A stretch of 64,000 nucleotides of DNA from Ammonifex thiophilus. Its GTDB lineage: Bacteria; Bacillota; Desulfotomaculia; Desulfotomaculales; Ammonificaceae. The number at the start of each line of letters is the position of its first letter. Positions within the stretch are counted from its first letter, which is position 1. Below the pieces are notes generated by a model. It did no database searches. It was not told where the DNA came from and saw nothing but the letters and a program-made list of their open reading frames with translations. Shown here piece after piece: positions 26,426 through 34,109 of the stretch. The translations under genes and the position numbers were made by a program. The stretch covers positions 1 through 64,000 of the forward strand of contig NZ_QSLN01000006.1 of NCBI RefSeq assembly GCF_003368535.1. The letters are read 5' to 3'.

Positions 26426-26907
26426 CCTTGCTCACCTACCTTCACGCACGCCTGGGTGGAGAGGGTGAGCTCCCCCGAGTGCAGGTACTCACCCGTTAAG
26501 ACCACGCTCACCGCTTTACCCTCGACCCTGAAGACCGCTTCCTTGACCACCGGCGCGGTGATGGGCTGGCCGTCCTCCTTGAGCTCGCGGGAGCCGGGAT
26601 CGAAAACGTAGGTGCGAGCGGTGCCGTCAGGCATGGTCACCTTGATGCTCTTAAAGCCCTTGGCCGGGGCCTTGGGGTCGACGGGGTCCACCGCCACCAC
26701 CTCCTTGGCCCCCCGCACCCTTAGAGTGATGCGGTCGAGGGCCGAGCGCAGGTTGGCCTCCACCTCCTGCCGCTGGAGCTCCTGCCAGTAGCTGCGGTAG
26801 CCGGCCGAAACAAGGTAAAAAAGGGCCACAGAAAGCATGGAGAAGACGGTCAGCGCCACCAGCACCTCCAGCAGGGTGAAGCCCTTCTCTTCTCTGAGCC
26901 ACCTCAT
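26422..26907 (-). CDS. Minor pilin (PilW-like)
   Basis: A 161-residue prepilin: a charged leader (MRWLREEKG) precedes FTLLEVLVALTVFSML with Glu5 of the mature pilin. The remainder is a small globular domain. The ATG at 26907 (after GGAAGGGAAC) is chosen over the GTG four codons upstream because it forms a 4-base overlap with the end of the preceding gene. Confidence 0.82.
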   Translation of the reverse strand: MRWLREEKGFTLLEVLVALTVFSMLSVALFYLVSAGYRSYWQELQRQEVEANLRSALDRITLRVRGAKEVVAVDPVDPKAPAKGFKSIKVTMPDGTARTYVFDPGSRELKEDGQPITAPVVKEAVFRVEGKAVSVVLTGEYLHSGELTLSTQACVKVGEQG

Positions 26908-27476
26908 GTTCCCTTCCACCTCTCGCAGGTGAGCTGCACTTCCCGCTCCCCCCAGGGAGTGCGGTACTTGACCACCACCTTCACTTCCTCCAGGCCCGCC
27001 GGGGAGGAAGGCGTGGCGGTCACCGCCACCTTCTCAACGTCCCCGAGCTCGCTCCCCAGCCGGAAGACCAGGTAGCGGGAGGAGGTGTCGGGAGTGGAGC
27101 TCCAGGATGGGGCCACATAGGCGGTGCGGGAGGAGCCCACGTAGCTCTGAATCTTCCTCACCTGCCCCTGCCCCGCTCCCTCGACGACGGCGAGGCAAAA
27201 GCCTTTGTAGGCGTCGTCCCGGTCATCGGCCTTGTTTTCCAGCACGATGTAGTCCGAGCCCGCGCCCCGCACCTGGCCCTCCCACTCCACCGGGCTGGCC
27301 TTTACCGCCTCCATCACCGCCCGCGCCAGGCACAGGGCCTCCTGCTTGCCGGAGCCGGCGGCGGAGGCCATGCGCCCGGAGAGGAAGAGGCTGAAAAGCC
27401 CCAAAGACAGGACGGCGAAGAGGCAGAGGGCCACCACTACTTCCAGAAGCGACATGCCGCGCTCGTCCACGGCCAT
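26904..27476 (-). CDS. Minor pilin (PilV-like)
   Basis: A 190-residue prepilin: leader MAVDERG, then MSLLEVVVALCLFAVLSLGLFSLF with Glu5. The globular part carries no motif I recognise. It lies directly after the strong hairpin that follows pilA and begins the group of minor pilins probably made in smaller amounts. Confidence 0.82.
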   Translation of the reverse strand: MAVDERGMSLLEVVVALCLFAVLSLGLFSLFLSGRMASAAGSGKQEALCLARAVMEAVKASPVEWEGQVRGAGSDYIVLENKADDRDDAYKGFCLAVVEGAGQGQVRKIQSYVGSSRTAYVAPSWSSTPDTSSRYLVFRLGSELGDVEKVAVTATPSSPAGLEEVKVVVKYRTPWGEREVQLTCERWKGT

Positions 27477-27500
27477 CAGTCCTTCTCGCCGGTTTATTGG

Positions 27501-27536
27501 TCGGGGAGGGAGAGGGAGCTCCCCCTCCCTCCCCGA
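27501..27536 (-). terminator. Strong hairpin between pilA and the minor pilin genes
   Basis: An 18-base-pair GC-rich stem with one mismatch, centred on AGCT, lies 8 bases after the pilA stop. It is not followed by a T run on the minus strand, so it may act as a partial terminator or as a barrier that protects the pilA message, lowering expression of downstream genes relative to the major pilin. Confidence 0.6.
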
Positions 27537-27543
27537 GGGAAAG

Positions 27544-27957
27544 TTACTTCTTCACCACTGTAATTTCGCTCTTCCCATTATTGCCGGTAGCCTTTACGAC
27601 AACCTTCGTACCACCGGTTGTTGCAAGGGTGTAATTATCATCGCCACTTGTTGTATACTTGTAATCACCGCCCCAGGGATCTTTGACCGAGATGTCCACC
27701 CCTGCCGTGTCAAGATCATTTCCGCTCGGATACTTTCCGTACTGCGCGTAGTAAGCGTCAAGCGCTCCAGCTGCAGTAGTTAAAAAGCTCTCAGCCTTTG
27801 TGATCCTAGCCTTCTCGACATATCCCAAGTAGAGCCAGATACCTCCAGCGATGAGCACGGCGATGACGATCAGGACCACCATCATTTCCACCATGGTGAA
27901 GCCCCGCTCGTCCCGCCCCTTACCGCGAAGGGAGCGGCAAAGCTTGTAAAAAGACAC
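27544..27957 (-). CDS. pilA: Major type IV pilin PilA
   Basis: A 137-residue prepilin. The leader ends KGRDERG before FTMVEMMVVLIVIAVLIAGGIWLYLG, with Glu5, and the mature protein of about 120 residues has a short globular part with tyrosines and many threonines and ends in lysines. No cysteine pair for a disulfide loop is seen. The GTG at 27957, nine bases after GGAGG, is the likely start; a TTG three codons upstream lies directly against that ribosome site. Its place after pilC and before the minor pilins marks it as the major subunit. Confidence 0.87.
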   Translation of the reverse strand: MSFYKLCRSLRGKGRDERGFTMVEMMVVLIVIAVLIAGGIWLYLGYVEKARITKAESFLTTAAGALDAYYAQYGKYPSGNDLDTAGVDISVKDPWGGDYKYTTSGDDNYTLATTGGTKVVVKATGNNGKSEITVVKK

Positions 27958-27988
27958 TTTTATCAACCTCCTTCAGACAAATTTGCTT

Positions 27989-28042
27989 GGAGTTCGCGCT
28001 TCTCCCTGCGAACCGGATAGCGCAACCATCCGGAGAGACTCC
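27989..28042 (-). promoter_or_regulatory. Possible structured RNA leader before pilA
   Basis: The 98 bases between pilC and pilA can fold into two adjacent hairpins (CCGGAT with ATCCGG, and TTCGC with GCGAA) closed by a GGAG/CTCC stem, like a small three-way junction. It matches no riboswitch consensus I know; it could be an mRNA processing or stabilising element. Confidence 0.3.
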
Positions 28043-28055
28043 TTACCACCCCCCT

Positions 28056-29285
28056 TCACATCCCCGGCGCCTGGGCCGACAAAGCCCCCGGCAGGCTGAA
28101 GAGCGGCAGGTAGATGGAGAGGGCGATCAATCCCACCAGCACCCCCACCCCGATGATGAGGAAGGGCTCTACCAGGGTGGAGAAGCGGTTCACCGTGCCT
28201 TCCACCTCCCGCTCGAAGAAGTCCCCCAGCTTGGCCAAAAGCCCGTCGAGATTCCCCGACTCCTCCCCCACCGCCACCATGCTCACCGCCAGGGGCGGGA
28301 AGAAGGTGCCCCGGGCCATCAGGACGGAGAGCCGCTCGCCCCGCCTCACTCCCTCCTCCATGGCCGCCACCTCCTTCACCGCCGGGGAAAGCCCCAGGAC
28401 CCGCCCGGCGACGGCCAGGCCCTGCAGGAGGGGAACGCCGGTGGCCAGCAAGGTGGAGAGAGTGGAGGCGAAGCGGGCCACCGCGCTCTTCCGCAGAAGC
28501 CCTCCCACCACCGGCAGGCGCAAGAGGAACCGGTCCCACCGCTCCTTGCCCTTTGGGGTGCGCAGGTAATAGCGCAGGCCGACCACCCCGCCGACCAGGG
28601 CCAGCAGGAAGAGGTACCAGTAGTGGATGAGGCCGTAGCTCAACCCCATCACGATGCGGGTGGGAAGGGGCAGAGGAACGTTCATCTGCCGGAAGATGTC
28701 GGCGAAGATGGGGACGATGAGCACCAGGAGGGCCACGGCCACCACCACCGCTATCCCCGCCACCAGCAGGGGGTAGGAGGTGGCGGTCTTCAACTTGTCG
28801 GTGAGGTCCGCCTGCCGCTCAAAATATCCAGCCAGGCGCCCCAGCGCCTTATCCAGAGTGCCGGAAGCCTCGCCCACGGCCACCATACTCAAGAAGATCT
28901 CCGGCAAAATATCCCGGTGGTGGTCGAAAGCTTCCGCCAGGCCCCGCCCCTTCTGCACCTCCGCCACCACTTGCTCCAGGCACTCTCTCAGCCGCCGGTT
29001 CTCCGTCTGCCGCACCAGCACCCGCAAAGCAGGGAGGAGGGGCACCCCCGCGTCCAGCAGGGTGGCGAACTGGCGCGCCAGCACGGCCATGTCCCGGCTC
29101 TTCACCTTCAGCCGCAAGAGCGCCCCCAGATCGAGCTTGTACTCCCTCAGGGGCCTGAGCTCCACGGGGAAGAGCTGGCGCTCGCGCAGCACGGCCGCAG
29201 CGGCGCTTGTGCTCTCCGCCTCCACCTGCCCCTTGACCAGCCGGCCGGAAAGGTCGCGCGCCCGGTAGTAAAACTTCTGCGGCAT
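28056..29285 (-). CDS. pilC: Type IV pilus inner-membrane platform protein PilC
   Basis: A 409-residue protein of the GspF/PilC family. It has two similar cytoplasmic helical domains (FARQFATLLDAGVPLLPAL near 67 and FASTLSTLLATGVPLLQGL near 270), each followed by membrane segments. It is the platform on which PilB and PilT work; both genes lie directly upstream. Spacing to pilT is 4 bases. Confidence 0.94.
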   Translation of the reverse strand: MPQKFYYRARDLSGRLVKGQVEAESTSAAAAVLRERQLFPVELRPLREYKLDLGALLRLKVKSRDMAVLARQFATLLDAGVPLLPALRVLVRQTENRRLRECLEQVVAEVQKGRGLAEAFDHHRDILPEIFLSMVAVGEASGTLDKALGRLAGYFERQADLTDKLKTATSYPLLVAGIAVVVAVALLVLIVPIFADIFRQMNVPLPLPTRIVMGLSYGLIHYWYLFLLALVGGVVGLRYYLRTPKGKERWDRFLLRLPVVGGLLRKSAVARFASTLSTLLATGVPLLQGLAVAGRVLGLSPAVKEVAAMEEGVRRGERLSVLMARGTFFPPLAVSMVAVGEESGNLDGLLAKLGDFFEREVEGTVNRFSTLVEPFLIIGVGVLVGLIALSIYLPLFSLPGALSAQAPGM

Positions 29286-29289
29286 CCTT

Positions 29290-30387
29290 TCACACCCCCA
29301 CCAGTCTCTGAAGTAGCTCCGGGTCGCGGGCCCGGTTTAAAAGCTCCTCGCGGGAAATCAGCCCCTGGCGGTAGAGAGAAGCCAGGGCTGCGTCCATGGT
29401 CTGCATTCCCCAGCGTCCCCCGGTCTGCAGGTGGGAAGTTATCTGGTAGGTCTTCCCCTCCCGGATGAGGTTGCGGATGGCGGGAGTGGCCACCATGATC
29501 TCCAGGGCCAGCACCCTCCCCTTCCCGTCGGCGCGGGGCAGCAAAAGCTGCGAGATCACCCCCTCGATCACGTTGGCCAGCTGCACCCTTATCTGCTGCT
29601 GCTGGCCGGGAGGGAAGACGTCCACGATCCGGTCCACCGTCTCCGCCGCCGAGACGGTGTGCAAGGTGGCCAGCACCAGGTGTCCCGTCTCCGCCGCCGT
29701 TATGGCCGTGGCGATGGTCTCCAGGTCCCGCATCTCCCCCACCATGATCACGTCCGGGTCCTCCCTCAAAGCCGCCCGGAGGGCCCGGGCGAAAGACTTG
29801 GTGTCCTGGCCCACCTCCCGCTGGTTGACGATGCTCTTCTCGTGCCGGTGCAGGTACTCGATGGGGTCCTCCAGGGTGATGATGTGCAACCGCTTCTCCC
29901 GGTTGATGAGGTTGATCATGGCGGCCAAAGTGGTGGACTTGCCCGAACCGGTGGGGCCGGTCACCAGCACCAGGCCCGCCGGGCGCCGCGCCAAATAGGC
30001 CACCACCTCGGGCAGCCCCAGCTCCTGGAAGGTGGGGATGCGGGAGCTGAGGATACGGAGAGCCAAAGCCACGCTCCCCCGCTGTTTGAAGATGTTGGCC
30101 CGCACCCGCGCCACCCCGGGAAAGCCGAAGGAGAAGTCTATCTCCCCCTCCTGCTCGAAGCGGGCGAACTGCTGGGGGGTCATGACCTCCTGGGCCAGCC
30201 GGAGGGTGTCCTCCGGCGTGAGGGGGCGGGTGAACTCCTCCTTCACCCCCAGCCCCTCGCGCAGGCAAGGGTCGTCAAGGGGGTAAAGTACGCCGTTTAT
30301 GCGGAAAACGGGCGGCTTACCTGCGGTGAAATGGACGTCGGAAGCCTCGAACCTCACGGCCAGCTCGACCAACTCGGCCAGGCGCAT
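29290..30387 (-). CDS. pilT: Pilus retraction ATPase PilT
   Basis: A 365-residue hexameric ATPase of the secretion ATPase family. Walker A is GPTGSGKST near 137, followed by the Asp box, LREDPDVIMVGEMRD (Walker B) and a His box (TGHLVLATLHT). The conserved AIRNLIREGK motif near 300 is specific to retraction ATPases. Its presence suggests that the pili retract, allowing twitching or DNA uptake. Confidence 0.94.
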   Translation of the reverse strand: MRLAELVELAVRFEASDVHFTAGKPPVFRINGVLYPLDDPCLREGLGVKEEFTRPLTPEDTLRLAQEVMTPQQFARFEQEGEIDFSFGFPGVARVRANIFKQRGSVALALRILSSRIPTFQELGLPEVVAYLARRPAGLVLVTGPTGSGKSTTLAAMINLINREKRLHIITLEDPIEYLHRHEKSIVNQREVGQDTKSFARALRAALREDPDVIMVGEMRDLETIATAITAAETGHLVLATLHTVSAAETVDRIVDVFPPGQQQQIRVQLANVIEGVISQLLLPRADGKGRVLALEIMVATPAIRNLIREGKTYQITSHLQTGGRWGMQTMDAALASLYRQGLISREELLNRARDPELLQRLVGV

Positions 30388-32073
30388 TTAATCTCCCTCC
30401 TGATAAAGCACCCGCATGACCTCGGCCACAGAAGTGATGCCCTGCAGAACCTTGCTCACCGCGTCCTCCTTGAGCGAGATCATTCCCTCCTGCAGAGCCG
30501 CCCGGCGCAGCTCTTCGGCAGGAGCCTTACTCAAGACCAGGCGTTGAAGACGAGGAGAAACCCGCAGCACCTCGTGCACCGCCACCCGGCCGCGGTAGCC
30601 GGTGTAGCGGCAGTAATCGCACCCGCGCCCCCGGTAGACGGGACCGTTGAGCTTCTCTTTGCCCAGAAAGGCCATCTCCGGCTCGGAAGGCTCGTGAGGC
30701 TCGCGGCAGCGAGGACAAATGGTGCGCACCAGGCGCTGCGCCACCACCCCCAGGACTGAAGAGGCCACCATGAAGGGCTCCACTCCCATGTCCAGAAGGC
30801 GGGTAAGCGCTCCGGGGGCGTCGTTGGTGTGCAAGGTGGAAAGGACCAGGTGGCCGGTGGTGGCCGCCTGCACGGCGATCTCCGCCGTCTCCAGATCCCG
30901 GATTTCCCCCACCATGATGATGTCCGGGTCCTGCCGCAAGATGGAACGGAGGTAGGTGGCGAACGTTGCCCCCGCCTTGACATTCACCTGCGCCTGGTTT
31001 ATCCCCTCCAGCACGTACTCCACCGGGTCTTCCACGGTGATGATGTTTTTCTCCACGCTGTTGAGATAGGAAAGGGCCGCGTAAAGAGTGGTAGTCTTGC
31101 CCGAGCCGGTGGGGCCGGTGAGCAGGACCATGCCGTAGGAGCTGTGGAGGAAGCTCTTAAAAACGGCCAGATTCTGAGGCGAGAAGCCCAGGTTTTCTAG
31201 GGTGAAACTCTTGAGCTGCTCCTTATCGAGCAGCCTTATCACCACCTTTTCCCCGAAGATAGTGGGGAAGGTGGAAACCCGGAGGTCCAGCTCCTTTCCT
31301 CCCGCCCGCGTGAGAATGCGCCCGTCCTGGGGCAGGCGGCGCTCGGCGATGTCCATATTGGCCATGATCTTGATGCGGGCCACTAAGGGAGGGGCCATGC
31401 GGCGGGGAAGGCGCATCACCTCGTGCAGGACGCCGTCTACCCGGTAACGCACTCGCACCTCGTTTTCAAAGGGCTCTATGTGAATGTCGCTGGCCTGCTC
31501 GTCCACCGCCCCGGAAATCAGGGAGTTGACCAACTGCACAATAGGAGCCCGGTCCACCAAAGCTTCCTCTATCTCCGTCTCTTCGGCCGAAACCCCGAGC
31601 TCTTCCAGAGCCCTTTCCACCTCGGGCAGGCCGTAGTGGCGGTTGATGAGGGCCCTTATCTCCCTCTCTTCGGCCCTCACCGGTTCAACTTCCAGGCCGG
31701 TGAGCAAGCGCAGGTCGTCGATGGTGGTGATGTCCAGCGGGTTGGCCATGAGGAGGAAAAGCCGGTTTCCCTCTTTCTTCAAGGGGAAAACCTTGCGGTT
31801 ACGGGCCAACTCTTCGGGCACAAGGCTTAAAAGCTCGGGGGGAACCCGCAACTCCCTGGTGACAGAAGGGCTTATTCCCAGCGCCCGGTTGAGATCCTCC
31901 TCGCTTATCGCGCCCATGCGCACCAGCACCTGGCCCAAGAGTTCCCCCGTGCGGGCCTGGATCTTTAAGGCTTCCTCCAACTGCTCCCGCGTTATGAGGC
32001 CCTCTTCTAAGAGCCTCTCGCCCAGGCGCTTTCTTCTTTTTTCCAACACCAAATGCAAAAACCTCCTGCCCAC
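30388..32073 (-). CDS. pilB: Pilus extension ATPase PilB
   Basis: A 561-residue GspE/PilB ATPase. An MshEN/GspE N-terminal domain (about 15-150) is followed by the ATPase core with GPTGSGKTTTLYAAL near 323 and the Walker B RQDPDIIMVGEIRD. A zinc-binding tetra-cysteine loop (CPRC near 453 and CDYC near 483) is present, as is usual for extension ATPases. It is the first gene of the pilus operon and stops next to the start of pilT. Confidence 0.95.
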   Translation of the reverse strand: MGRRFLHLVLEKRRKRLGERLLEEGLITREQLEEALKIQARTGELLGQVLVRMGAISEEDLNRALGISPSVTRELRVPPELLSLVPEELARNRKVFPLKKEGNRLFLLMANPLDITTIDDLRLLTGLEVEPVRAEEREIRALINRHYGLPEVERALEELGVSAEETEIEEALVDRAPIVQLVNSLISGAVDEQASDIHIEPFENEVRVRYRVDGVLHEVMRLPRRMAPPLVARIKIMANMDIAERRLPQDGRILTRAGGKELDLRVSTFPTIFGEKVVIRLLDKEQLKSFTLENLGFSPQNLAVFKSFLHSSYGMVLLTGPTGSGKTTTLYAALSYLNSVEKNIITVEDPVEYVLEGINQAQVNVKAGATFATYLRSILRQDPDIIMVGEIRDLETAEIAVQAATTGHLVLSTLHTNDAPGALTRLLDMGVEPFMVASSVLGVVAQRLVRTICPRCREPHEPSEPEMAFLGKEKLNGPVYRGRGCDYCRYTGYRGRVAVHEVLRVSPRLQRLVLSKAPAEELRRAALQEGMISLKEDAVSKVLQGITSVAEVMRVLYQEGD

Positions 32074-32212
32074 CAGGGCCGTTTACTACATTCTTTTCAT
32101 CTTTTCCTCGGCTGGATAGTATTTCGCTGTAAGTTCCCTTTCTCCTTCCATCGGCCCAGAACTTTCCTCGCCGAAGAGGATAGCGGAGGTAAAAAACAAA
32201 GCAAATTTTCTC

Positions 32213-32262
32213 GAAAAAAACAAAGCCCCTTCCGGCCGGGCGGAACCCGGCACCCGAAGGGG
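32213..32262 (-). terminator. Rho-independent terminator before the pilus operon
   Basis: On the minus strand CCCCTTC pairs with GAAGGGG around an inner CCGGG/CCCGG stem, followed by a run of seven T after CTTTG. It ends the transcript carrying the tRNAs and the DUF2283 gene and separates it from pilB. Confidence 0.8.
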
Positions 32263-32307
32263 TTACGAAAACAGCTTTGCCGCTCCACTCCTGAAAGACC
32301 ATACTTA

Positions 32308-32337
32308 ATCTTAGCAGTTCGTGATCTTAGCAGTTCG
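32308..32337 (+). repeat. Tandem direct repeat, 14 bases x 2
   Basis: ATCTTAGCAGTTCG occurs at 32308-32321 and again at 32324-32337, a 16-base period. The second copy contains the stop codon of the DUF2283 gene, so one copy lies beyond the gene end. Confidence 0.85.
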
Positions 32338-32554
32338 CGCCCCCAGCGGCATTTAGCTCCCGCAAGGACAGGTTGCTCTCAATACAGGAAAGATCCACAA
32401 TCCTACTAGCTCGGTCTACGTCGATCCCGACCAGGTTTCCCTCCTCATCGAAATCCAGCACCACCCCGGGAGCGACTTCCTGGGAGTCCGCTGCAGGCTT
32501 TTCCGAAAGTTCTATATAAAGCGAGTCGGTCTCCGGGTAGTAGAAGAGCTTCAT
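32327..32554 (-). CDS. DUF2283 family protein
   Basis: A 75-residue protein starting MKLFYYPETDSLYIELSEK, the hallmark of DUF2283, followed by VLDFDEEGNLVGIDVDRAS. Function is unknown; relatives sometimes sit beside toxin-antitoxin genes, but no partner is present here. GGAGGGAAGAAAAG precedes the ATG. It is probably co-transcribed with the tRNAs. Confidence 0.82.
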   Translation of the reverse strand: MKLFYYPETDSLYIELSEKPAADSQEVAPGVVLDFDEEGNLVGIDVDRASRIVDLSCIESNLSLRELNAAGGANC

Positions 32555-32674
32555 TTCCTTTTCTTCCCTCCTTTAAATCCGCGGTCAGGAAAGGCGTATC
32601 GCGGGAGACGGCTTTTCGGAGCTCGAAGGTCGTGAAAGAGGACGAACCGTTGCCGGAAGCCCTGTAAAAACAGA

Positions 32675-32762
32675 TGGTGCCGGGGGCGGGACTTGAACCC
32701 GCACGGGGGCAGGCCCCATCGGATTTTGAGTCCGACGCGTCTGCCAATTCCGCCACCCCGGC
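32675..32762 (-). tRNA. tRNA-Leu (anticodon CAA)
   Basis: A class II tRNA of 88 bases with encoded CCA. The acceptor GCCGGGG pairs with CCCCGGC; the anticodon loop CTCAAAA gives CAA (codon TTG); a long variable arm and the T loop GGTTCAAGTCC are present. Confidence 0.93.
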
Positions 32763-32768
32763 ACTTTG

Positions 32769-32843
32769 TGGTGGGCGATGGAGGGTTCGAACCTCCGACC
32801 CCCTGCTTGTAAGGCAGGTGCTCTCCCTCTGAGCTAATCGCCC
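32769..32843 (-). tRNA. tRNA-Val (anticodon TAC)
   Basis: 75 bases including encoded CCA. The acceptor GGGCGAT pairs with ATCGCCC; anticodon stem CCTGC/GCAGG encloses CTTACAA, giving TAC; T arm GGAGG-TTCGAAC-CCTCC is perfect. The D loop is short. Confidence 0.93.
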
Positions 32844-32863
32844 GCAAAACAAAAAAGCTTTTC

Positions 32864-32939
32864 TGGTGGGCCCGCCAGGATTCGAACCTGGAACCAACGG
32901 ATTATGAGTCCGCTGCTCTGACCGTTGAGCTACGGGCCC
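32864..32939 (-). tRNA. tRNA with anticodon CAT (elongator Met or Ile2)
   Basis: 76 bases including encoded CCA. The acceptor GGGCCCG pairs with CGGGCCC and the loop CTCATAA gives CAT. The first acceptor pair is G-C, so it is not initiator tRNA. Elongator Met and lysidine-modified Ile2 share this anticodon loop and I cannot separate them by eye. Confidence 0.92.
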
Positions 32940-32947
32940 CAGTTGCT

Positions 32948-32976
32948 ATTATACAGAAAGTTAGATCGGCCGTCAA
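32948..32976 (-). promoter_or_regulatory. Promoter of the tRNA cluster
   Basis: On the minus strand TTGACG (32976-32971) and TATAAT (32953-32948) are 17 bases apart, 8 bases before the first tRNA. The -35 box lies inside the rpoD terminator hairpin. Confidence 0.8.
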
Positions 32977-32996
32977 CCAGCGTGAACGGCCGATCT
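32963..32996 (-). terminator. Hairpin after rpoD, overlapping the tRNA promoter
   Basis: A perfect 11-base-pair stem (AGATCGGCCGT with ACGGCCGATCT) and 12-base loop begins 4 bases after the rpoD stop codon. The sequence after it (AACTTTC) is not a strong T run. Confidence 0.65.
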
Positions 32997-32999
32997 ACT

Positions 33000-34109
33000 T
33001 CATTCAAGATAATCCTTAAGCTTCTTTGAGCGGCTGGGATGCCTCAGTTTTCGCAAAGTTTTGGCCTCTATCTGACGGATGCGTTCCCGAGTGACGCCAA
33101 ACTTCTGGCCCACTTCCTCCAGGGTGCGGGCGCGGCCGTCGTCCAGACCGAAGCGTAGCCGCAACACCTTCTGCTCCCTGGGAGTGAGGCTTTGCAGCAC
33201 CTCGTTGAGCTGCTCCCGGAGCAGGGCATAGGAAGCCTCTTCTGCCGGAGCCTGTGCCTCCTGGTCCTCAATGAAGTCCCCCAGGTGCGAGTCCTCTTCC
33301 TCGCCTATGGGCGTCTCCAGGCTCACCGGCTCCTGGGCCACCTTCATGATCTCCCGCACCTTTTCAGGACTGATACCCATCTTCTCAGCAATCTCTTCCG
33401 GAGTGGGCTCGCGCCCCAGCTCCTGCACCAGCTGCCGCGAGACGCGCACCAGCTTGTTGATGGTCTCCACCATGTGCACCGGTATGCGGATGGTGCGGGC
33501 CTGATCGGCGATAGCCCGGGTTATGGCCTGCCGGATCCACCAGGTGGCGTAGGTCGAGAACTTGTATCCTTTGCGCCAGTCGAACTTCTCCACCGCTTTG
33601 ATGAGCCCCAGGTTGCCCTCCTGGATGAGGTCGAGGAAGAGCATTCCTCGGCCCACGTACCGCTTGGCGATGGAGACCACCAGCCGCAGGTTGGCCTCGA
33701 TGAGCCGCCGCTTTGCCTCCTCGTCTCCCTGCTCCATGCGCTTAGCCAGCTCTATCTCCTCTTCGGGGGTGAGAAGGGGGATGCGCCCGATCTCCTTAAG
33801 GTACATGCGCACGGGGTCGTCGATCTCTACCCCTTCCGGAATGCCGAGCTCCGCTTCCTCTTCGCCCCCGAGCCTTTCCTCTTTGAGCTCTCCCTCTCCA
33901 AGATCCTGCGCCTCGGGCACCACGTCTATCCCCTCCGCTGCCAGGCGCTCGTATATCTCATCTATCTGCTCGGGCGTGAGATCCATGCCCTGCAGATCGT
34001 CCATTATCTCCGCGTAAGTGAGCACTCCCGTTTTCCGGCCCTTCTCGATGAGCTGCTCGATCTCATTCTGGTACTCCTGCCGCTCGGCTCGGTTCTCCTT
34101 CCCGCTCAT
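33000..34109 (-). CDS. rpoD: RNA polymerase primary sigma factor (sigma-70/SigA)
   Basis: A 369-residue housekeeping sigma factor. Region 1.1-like sequence, then region 1.2 ([21 protein letters not shown]), region 2 with [23 protein letters not shown] and the -10 recognition helix [17 protein letters not shown], region 3 and region 4 with [20 protein letters not shown]. Its length matches SigA of Firmicutes. It follows dnaG, overlapping it by 47 bases, as in the macromolecular synthesis operon of many bacteria. Confidence 0.97.
   Translation of the reverse strand: MSGKENRAERQEYQNEIEQLIEKGRKTGVLTYAEIMDDLQGMDLTPEQIDEIYERLAAEGIDVVPEAQDLGEGELKEERLGGEEEAELGIPEGVEIDDPVRMYLKEIGRIPLLTPEEEIELAKRMEQGDEEAKRRLIEANLRLVVSIAKRYVGRGMLFLDLIQEGNLGLIKAVEKFDWRKGYKFSTYATWWIRQAITRAIADQARTIRIPVHMVETINKLVRVSRQLVQELGREPTPEEIAEKMGISPEKVREIMKVAQEPVSLETPIGEEEDSHLGDFIEDQEAQAPAEEASYALLREQLNEVLQSLTPREQKVLRLRFGLDDGRARTLEEVGQKFGVTRERIRQIEAKTLRKLRHPSRSKKLKDYLE

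Noticed and set aside
27987-30759. Two long plus-strand open frames (493 and 442 codons) opposite pilC, pilT and pilB
   Set aside because: They are histidine-, proline- and glutamine-rich frames opposite highly conserved pilus genes, a common artefact of high GC; no ribosome sites or family resemblance.
32074-32262. Cyclic-di-GMP riboswitch before pilB
   Set aside because: Such switches often precede pilus genes, so I looked; the hairpin here ends in a T run and lacks the conserved GEMM core, so it is read as a terminator.
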